A stretch of 12,722 nt of DNA from Gammaproteobacteria bacterium. GTDB taxonomy: Bacteria; Pseudomonadota; Gammaproteobacteria; Chromatiales; Chromatiaceae. The notes under the pieces were generated by a model, which was not told the origin of the DNA, did no database searches, and was given only the letters and a program-made list of their open reading frames with translations. Shown here one piece after another: positions 6,241 to 12,722 of this stretch (position 1 is its first letter; each line of letters begins with the position of its first letter). A program made the translations under genes and the position numbers. Where the stretch lies: contig JADGBD010000032.1 of the NCBI GenBank assembly GCA_015231665.1, forward strand, positions 1 through 12,722. Direction: 5' to 3'.

Positions 6241-7422
6241 TTAGCCCTTGGCCTTGGCTTCCAGCATGGCCACAGCAGGCAGGGTCTTGCCTTCGAGGTA
6301 CTCGAGGAAGGCGCCGCCGGCGGTGGAGATGTAGGATACCTTGTCGTAGATGTTGTATTTCTGGATTGCGGCAATGGTGTCACCACCACCGGCCAGGCTG
6401 AAGCCATCGGCATTGGCGATGGCCATGGAAACCGCCTTGGTGCCCTCACCGAACTGATCGAACTCGAACACACCCACCGGGCCGTTCCAGACGATGGTGC
6501 CGGCCTTGGCGATGATGTCGGCCAGTTCTTGAGCGGATTGGGGACCGATGTCGAAGATCATGTCGTCATCGGTTACGTCGCTGGCGTCTTTCAGGGTGGC
6601 TTCGGCGGATTCAGCGAATTCCTTGCCGCAGACCACGTCCTGGGCGATGGGGATGTTGGCGCCGCGGGCCTTCATTTTTTCGATCAGGGCCTGGGCGGTG
6701 GGGATCAGGTCGTGCTCACACAGCGACTTGCCGACGTTCTTGCCGGTAGCGGCGAGGAAGGTGTTGGCAATGCCGCCGCCGACCACCAGCTGATCGACCT
6801 TCTCCGACAGGGCTTCGAGCACGGTCAGTTTGGTGGAAACCTTGGAGCCGCCGACGATGGCGACCATGGGCCGAGCCGGGTTGGCCAGGGCCTTGCCCAG
6901 GGCGTCAAGTTCTTCCGCCAGCAGCAGGCCGGCGCAGGCCACCGGGGCGAAGACGCCAACGCCGGTGGTGGAGGCTTCGGCGCGATGGGCGGTGCCAAAG
7001 GCGTCCATGACAAAGACATCGCAGAGGGTGGCGTATTTTTTTGCGGTTTCTTCCAGGTTCTTCTTCTCGCCCTTGTTGATGCGGCAGTTTTCCAGAATCA
7101 CCAGTTCGCCTTCGACGACCTCGAAGCCACCATCGACCCAGTCGCGGATCAGGCGCACTTCCTTGCCCAGGCGCCGGCTGATGTCATCGGCCACCGGTTG
7201 CAGGGAGACTTCCGGGCTCCACTCGCCCTCAGTGGGGCGTCCCAGGTGAGAGGTGACCATGACCTTGGCGCCGGCCTTGATGCAGTGCTCCATGGTGGCC
7301 ATGGAGGCAGTGATGCGTGCGTCAGAGGTGACCTTGCCGTCCTTGACCGGAACATTGAGGTCAGCGCGAATCAGCACGCGCTTGCCGGCCAGATCGAGAT
7401 CGGTGAGTTTGATAAACGCCAT
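6241..7422 (-). CDS. pgk: Phosphoglycerate kinase
   Basis: It interconverts 1,3-bisphosphoglycerate plus ADP with 3-phosphoglycerate plus ATP, and works in either glycolysis or carbon fixation. It has 393 residues, the expected size. Substrate-binding motifs in the N-terminal half are RADLNVP (19-25) and SHLGRP (58-63). The nucleotide half shows GGSKVSTKL (191-199), GGGIANTF (215-222), GPVGVFE (314-320) and GGGDT (345-349). Residues 110-117 read LENCRINK rather than the LENVRFNK more familiar from E. coli. I recall NCR-type variants in betaproteobacteria and some gammaproteobacteria. AAGGAG precedes the ATG. It lies 247 bases after gap, with the CCCTCTCCC palindrome in the gap, and nine bases before pyk. 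Confidence 0.97.
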   Translation of the reverse strand: MAFIKLTDLDLAGKRVLIRADLNVPVKDGKVTSDARITASMATMEHCIKAGAKVMVTSHLGRPTEGEWSPEVSLQPVADDISRRLGKEVRLIRDWVDGGFEVVEGELVILENCRINKGEKKNLEETAKKYATLCDVFVMDAFGTAHRAEASTTGVGVFAPVACAGLLLAEELDALGKALANPARPMVAIVGGSKVSTKLTVLEALSEKVDQLVVGGGIANTFLAATGKNVGKSLCEHDLIPTAQALIEKMKARGANIPIAQDVVCGKEFAESAEATLKDASDVTDDDMIFDIGPQSAQELADIIAKAGTIVWNGPVGVFEFDQFGEGTKAVSMAIANADGFSLAGGGDTIAAIQKYNIYDKVSYISTAGGAFLEYLEGKTLPAVAMLEAKAKG

Positions 7423-7553
7423 GGGACGCTCCTTGGGTGCAGATGGAAGAAAAAAGCATTCAGATCAGGCTTGGGTATAGCTACCGCCTGAGCTCAAGGC
7501 TTTTGCTCGGCTTGGCTGTGGTGGCTAGTGGTTGGGTGGCCGGGATTGTTTAA

Positions 7554-7632
7554 CCCCCCTCTCCCCAGCCCTCTCCCCTGCAGGGAGAGGGAGTTCTCCC
7601 CTCGCCCGCTGGCGGGAGAGGGGTGGGGGAGC
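7554..7632. repeat. CCCTCTCCC/GGGAGAGGG REP-like palindromic element between gap and pgk
   Basis: About 80 bases made almost only of pyrimidine-rich then purine-rich blocks. The first hairpin pairs CCCTCTCCC (7569-7577) with GGGAGAGGG (7583-7591) around a five-base centre containing CTGCA. A second has CCCGC (7605-7609) and GCGGG (7612-7616) with a two-base loop, and outer C-rich and G-rich blocks extend it. Elements of this wording are common dispersed intergenic repeats in proteobacteria. It lies about 40 bases after the gap stop in the direction of transcription, so it could protect the gap transcript 3' end or reduce read-through into pgk. No T tract is present. Confidence 0.8.
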
Positions 7633-7669
7633 GGGTGGATTAAAACAAACCCCGGCCTGGCCCTCAGCC

Positions 7670-8957
<1,288 letters not shown>

Positions 8958-10961
8958 CTAAAGAACCGCTTCGACCGCCTGAACCACGTTCTCCACGGTG
9001 AAGCCGAATTCCTTGAACAGCTGACCGGCCGGGGCCGATTCACCGAAGCGGTTGATGCCGATGACCTTGCCATTGAGGCCGACGTACTTGTACCAGCCGT
9101 CGCTGACCGCGGCTTCCACCGCCACGCGGGCGCTGCAGCTGGCGGGCAGGACGGCTTCCTTGTAGGCCGCATCCTGGGCGTCGAACACATCGGTGCTGGG
9201 CATGGAGACCACGCGGATCTTCTTGCCGGACAGGCTTTCTGCCGCCTTCACCGCCAGCTCCACCTCGGAACCGGTGGCGATGATGATGGCATCCGGGGCG
9301 CCGTCGCAATCCAGCAGCACATAGCCGCCACGGGCGATGTTGGCCAGCTGCTCGTCGCTGCGCGGCATCGGCGTCAGGTTCTGGCGGGTGAAGATCAGGC
9401 AGCTGGGGCCGTCCTTGCGCTCGATCGCTGCCTTCCAGGCTACGGCGGTTTCGGTGCCGTCACAGGGGCGCCAGTTGCTCATGTTGGGGATCATGCGCAG
9501 GGTGGGGATCTGCTCCACCGGCTGGTGGGTGGGGCCGTCTTCGCCCAGACCGATGGAGTCGTGGGTGTAGACGAAGATCGGGTTGATCTTCATCAGCGCC
9601 GCCATGCGCAGGGCGTTGCGGGCGTACTCGGAGAACATCAGGAAGGTGGCGCCGTAGGGGCGCACGCCGCCGTGCAGGGTCATGCCGTTCATGATCGCGG
9701 ACATGCCGAACTCGCGGACACCGTAGCTGAGGTAGTTACCGCCGAAATCCATGGCCTTGTGGTGGCCCGGATTGATGTACTTGGAGCTGCTGTTGAAGGT
9801 GTTGTTGGACGGGGTCAGGTCGGCAGAGCCGCCAACGAACTCCGGCAGCAGGGCGGCGTAACCGTCCAAGGTGCCCTTGGAGTGGACGCGGGTGGCCTTG
9901 GTCTCGGCCTTTTCCTGCACGCTCTTGACGAAGGCGGCGGACTTTTCCGCCCAGTCGGCAGGCAGTTCACCGGCCATGCGGCGCTTGAACTCGGCGGCCA
10001 GATCGGGGTGGGCGGCGGCGTAGGCGGCGAACTTGTCGTTCCAGCCCTTTTCCGCGGTAGCGCCCTTGGCCTTGGCGTCCCAACCGGCATAGACCTCGGC
10101 GGGGATGACGAAGGGCTCATGGGCCCAGCCCAGCTTCTCGCGGGTCAGCTTGATTTCATCGTTGCCCAGGGGAGCGCCGTGGCAGTCGTGGCTGCCGGCC
10201 ATGTTGGGCGAGCCGTAGCCGATCACGGTCTCGCAGCAGACCAAGCTGGGCTTGCCGGTTTCGGCCTTGGCTTGGGCAATGGCGGCATCGATGGCGGCGG
10301 CGTCATGGCCGTCCACGCCACGGATCACCTGCCAGCCGTAGGCCTCGAAGCGGGCCGGGGTGTTGTCGGTGAACCAGCCGTCCACCTCACCGTCGATGGT
10401 GATGCCGTTGTCGTCCCAGAAGGCGATCAGCTTGCCCAGGCCCAGGGTGCCGGCGAAGGAGCAGGACTCGTGGGAGATGCCTTCCATCATGCAGCCGTCG
10501 CCGAGGAAGACATAGGTGTGATGATCGACGATTTCATGGCCGGGACGGTTGAACTGATGGGCCAGGATCTTTTCTGCCAGGGCCATGCCGACGCCGTTGG
10601 TGATGCCCTGACCCAGCGGGCCGGTGGTGGTCTCGATACCGGGGGCGTAGCCGTATTCCGGGTGACCGGGGGTGCGCGAGTGGAGCTGACGGAAGTTCTT
10701 CAGATCGTCCATGCTCAGGTCGTAGCCGGTCAGGTGCAGCAGGGAGTAGATCAGCATAGAGACGTGGCCATTGGGGAGGATGAAGCGGTCACGGTCGGCC
10801 CACTTGGGGTTGGCCGGGTTGTGCTTCATGTGGCCGTTCCACAGCACCTCGGCGATGTCTGCCATGCCCATGGGCGCGCCGGGATGGCCGGAATTCGCCT
10901 TCTGCACGGCATCCATGCTGAGCGCACGAATGGCATTTGCTAGCTCTTTGCGTGAGGACAT
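8958..10961 (-). CDS. tkt: Transketolase
   Basis: This thiamine-diphosphate enzyme moves two-carbon ketol units between sugar phosphates in the pentose phosphate pathway and the Calvin cycle. It has 667 residues against 663 for E. coli TktA, and the first 35 residues are nearly the same. Active-site histidines are visible at 26 (SGHPGAP), 66 (NGH), 100 (TPGHPE) and in [10 protein letters not shown]. The thiamine-diphosphate/metal motif begins GDGCMMEG (154-161) and ends at Asn185. The pyrimidine domain has [16 protein letters not shown], and the C-terminal domain has ATGSEVELA. One small oddity is NGHVSM (65-70), where E. coli has NGHGSM. The ATG has a GGGGAG-type site upstream. It is first in the minus-strand run, behind a 572-base leader. 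Confidence 0.97.
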   Translation of the reverse strand: MSSRKELANAIRALSMDAVQKANSGHPGAPMGMADIAEVLWNGHMKHNPANPKWADRDRFILPNGHVSMLIYSLLHLTGYDLSMDDLKNFRQLHSRTPGHPEYGYAPGIETTTGPLGQGITNGVGMALAEKILAHQFNRPGHEIVDHHTYVFLGDGCMMEGISHESCSFAGTLGLGKLIAFWDDNGITIDGEVDGWFTDNTPARFEAYGWQVIRGVDGHDAAAIDAAIAQAKAETGKPSLVCCETVIGYGSPNMAGSHDCHGAPLGNDEIKLTREKLGWAHEPFVIPAEVYAGWDAKAKGATAEKGWNDKFAAYAAAHPDLAAEFKRRMAGELPADWAEKSAAFVKSVQEKAETKATRVHSKGTLDGYAALLPEFVGGSADLTPSNNTFNSSSKYINPGHHKAMDFGGNYLSYGVREFGMSAIMNGMTLHGGVRPYGATFLMFSEYARNALRMAALMKINPIFVYTHDSIGLGEDGPTHQPVEQIPTLRMIPNMSNWRPCDGTETAVAWKAAIERKDGPSCLIFTRQNLTPMPRSDEQLANIARGGYVLLDCDGAPDAIIIATGSEVELAVKAAESLSGKKIRVVSMPSTDVFDAQDAAYKEAVLPASCSARVAVEAAVSDGWYKYVGLNGKVIGINRFGESAPAGQLFKEFGFTVENVVQAVEAVL

Positions 10962-11304
10962 AAGTTGTCTCCCCTAATGTAAAAGTTCTAAAAATTTGGG
11001 CCATTCATCCCTGGGATTCTGGCCAGACCCAACGGCAAGGCGCGCCGGGCCGGGAATTCAGTGACAAATTTGCGGGGTCCTTGGTCTCATGGCCGAGACC
11101 TGAGGGGCCGCCATTCTCACCCATGAAGTGGCTTTGAGCAACCGGCGAAAGGCCTCAATCGGGGAATCGGGCGATAAAAGCAAAGCCAAAGCTTTTTCTC
11201 TGTTTATCAAGTTGATGCAGCAATCATCTGATTTGTATTTGGTTAGTTGGTCAAATTGTGCGCTGCACACAAAGACTTAGCGGAAGCTGTCAGAGATGCA
11301 TTCG
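10962..11304. other. Gene-free leader upstream of tkt with a structured segment
   Basis: This is the first part of a 572-base stretch without a supported gene. It should carry the tkt promoter on the minus strand. I see only a TTGACC -35-like word (in reverse complement around 11248-11253) without a good -10 at the right spacing. At 11072-11111 there is an interrupted hairpin with outer GCGG/CCGC and an inner six-bp stem GGTCTC/GAGACC around ATGGCC. At 11176-11197 AAAAGC and GCTTTT are spaced as a weak AT-rich hairpin. A GTG-started frame of 70 codons (11058-11270, minus) has no ribosome binding site and is not called. Confidence 0.45.
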
Positions 11305-11502
11305 GCTGAACAAAATGGCACAAATCTAAGGACGCAGAGATCGCCAAGAAGCGCAGAGGGTGGTGTGGGAGCGATCAGGGCGAAGACTCTGGGGCTGATA
11401 AGGCTCGCCAGATGATCGTTAATTTTCTGCGATCATTGCGCTTCTCGACTCTGGCATCCTGCTTCGTTGCACCTGCTGCGTCCATGCAGTCGGCTGCGTC
11501 CT
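11305..11502. repeat. Dispersed palindromic element, copy C
   Basis: This copy fills the second part of the gap between the thioredoxin-like gene and tkt. The left edge, AAATCTAAGGACGCAGAG from 11321 with GCTGAACAAAATGGC before it, matches copy A closely. GAAGCGC (11348-11354) pairs with GCGCTTC (11438-11444). An inner 7-bp stem ATGATCG (11412-11418) and CGATCAT (11430-11436) forms the apex. The right arm holds the module GGCATCCTGCTTC-N10-CTGCGTCCATGCAGTCG (11453-11492), also in copy B with the same spacing. It ends near CTGCGTCCT (11494-11502), 32 bases before the stop of the next gene. Confidence 0.78.
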
Positions 11503-11533
11503 ATTTCGTTAATCTTGCTTCAGTGGGCTAGGT

Positions 11534-12088
11534 TCAGTCCTTCCATTTGATCGAGCAGCCCATGCTGGGAATCTGTTCCACCGGGCCCTGGCCGCTGGCG
11601 GCCACTTGCTTCATCGCCTCGAACAGATCCCGGCGCACGCCCTCGGGGGCAGTTTCCTTGCGGCTTTCATCCAGGCGACCGCGGTACTGGAGTTGCAGGT
11701 CGGCGTTGTAGCCGAAGAAATCCGGCGTGCAGACGGCGCCATAGGCCTTGGCGATGGCCTGGCTCTCGTCGATCAGGTAGGGGAAGGGGAAGTTGAACTC
11801 CGCGGCGATTTTTTTCATGTTGTCGAAGCTGTCTTCGGGGTAGTCGCTGGGGTCGTTGGACATGATGGCGACGGACTTGATGCCATGCTCGAGCAACTCG
11901 CGGGTGTCGCGGACAATGCGCTCGCGGATGGATTTGACATAGGGGCAGTGGTTGCAGATGAACATCACCAGCAGGCCGCGCTCGCCGCGGCATTGCTCCA
12001 GGCTCCAGTTGCGCCCATCGATGCCGGGCAGGTCGAAGTCAATGGCCGGCAGGCCGAAATCGCAGACGGGGGGTTGTAGGGAAACCAT
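11534..12088 (-). CDS. Thioredoxin-fold (redoxin/AhpC-TSA-like) protein with CNHC site
   Basis: This 184-residue protein has the thioredoxin/peroxiredoxin-like fold. It begins FGLPAIDFDLPGIDGRNWSL, the usual redoxin lead-in. The redox site is CNHCPYVK with Cys45 and Cys48, in place of the CGPC or CxxC of classical thioredoxin. TPDFF holds the cis-proline region (VCTPDFFGYN), and the C-terminal SMGCSIKWK adds a further cysteine, Cys178, that is typical of this subfamily as I recall it. No signal peptide is seen, so it should be cytosolic. Substrates are unknown. GAGGTGA lies close before the ATG. It faces the same way as tkt, 572 bases upstream of it, and is divergent from metK across 140 bases. 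Thiol redox control of nearby metabolism is possible but only a guess. Confidence 0.88.
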   Translation of the reverse strand: MVSLQPPVCDFGLPAIDFDLPGIDGRNWSLEQCRGERGLLVMFICNHCPYVKSIRERIVRDTRELLEHGIKSVAIMSNDPSDYPEDSFDNMKKIAAEFNFPFPYLIDESQAIAKAYGAVCTPDFFGYNADLQLQYRGRLDESRKETAPEGVRRDLFEAMKQVAASGQGPVEQIPSMGCSIKWKD

Positions 12089-12163
12089 GGCGTCACCTCG
12101 AACAGAATGATTGGCAGAGAGATTGGGTTACCGACAGCCGCAGGATCACCTGATGCTATCGGG

Positions 12164-12192
12164 GTGAAATTGGTGGCTCACCGTATTAGAAT
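12164..12192 (+). promoter_or_regulatory. Candidate sigma70-type promoter for metK
   Basis: GTGAAA (12164-12169; four of six bases match TTGACA) and TAGAAT (12187-12192; five of six match TATAAT) are separated by 17 bases. This predicts a start near 12199 and a leader of about 30 bases. That leaves no room for a SAM-type riboswitch within the transcript if this promoter is used. Confidence 0.45.
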
Positions 12193-12228
12193 GGCCGACC
12201 TTTTTCAACCATGGACTGAGCAACGCCA

Positions 12229-12722
<494 letters not shown>

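Noticed and set aside
11058..11270. 70-codon minus-strand frame in the tkt leader
   Set aside because: GTG start, no ribosome binding site, no family resemblance, and it runs through the hairpin region at 11072-11111.
12089..12228. SAM or SAH riboswitch upstream of metK
   Set aside because: Only 140 bases separate metK from the divergent gene, the likely promoter leaves a leader near 30 bases, and I could not find the conserved core of any such riboswitch.

Overview
The window is high-GC proteobacterial DNA with close gene packing and Shine-Dalgarno-led starts. The proteins look gammaproteobacterial: a PilT-type retraction ATPase, a transketolase close to E. coli TktA along most of its length, and a long-form PurC. 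The order tkt-gap-pgk-pyk-fba next to metK is familiar from autotrophic and related gamma- and betaproteobacteria. A CO2-fixing or sulfur-oxidising lineage is a plausible guess, but no RuBisCO or phosphoribulokinase lies here, so the run could equally serve glycolysis and gluconeogenesis.

Layout. Bases 1-620 hold the C-terminal part of pilT (+). It converges on a small RRM RNA-binding protein gene (-, 642-1067). Next come a MbcA/ParS/Xre-type (DUF2384) antitoxin-like gene without a visible toxin (-, 1177-1593), a 325-base gene-free stretch holding repeat copy A, and an unrecognised gene (-, 1919-2362). purC (+, 2437-3327) is divergent from that gene and overlaps a glutaredoxin gene (3324-3638) by ATGA. 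A strong bidirectional terminator, whose loop is the glutaredoxin stop codon, separates this pair from the carbon-metabolism run on the minus strand. In transcription order that run is tkt (10961-8958), gap (8674-7670), pgk (7422-6241), pyk (6231-4783) and fba (4734-3670). A 572-base gene-free leader with repeat copy C follows, then a thioredoxin-fold gene (-, 11534-12088) and the first 164 codons of metK (+, from 12229), cut by the window end.

How the genes fit together. Transketolase rearranges sugar phosphates. Gap, Pgk and Pyk carry triose phosphate to pyruvate, or Gap and Pgk run in reverse. Fba joins or splits the trioses. All five genes face the same way, but the gaps differ (283, 247, 9 and 48 nt), and the two large gaps hold inverted-repeat DNA that could process or attenuate a common transcript.

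The main non-genic content is a family of three dispersed, palindromic elements rich in GCAGAG and CTCTGCG (A 1759-1908, B 8760-8957, C 11305-11502), plus an unrelated CCCTCTCCC/GGGAGAGGG palindrome (7554-7632). I found no clear undescribed multi-gene system. The coding content is core metabolism, and the points most worth a second look are the repeats, the orphan antitoxin-like gene, the unrecognised gene and the terminators built around stop codons.
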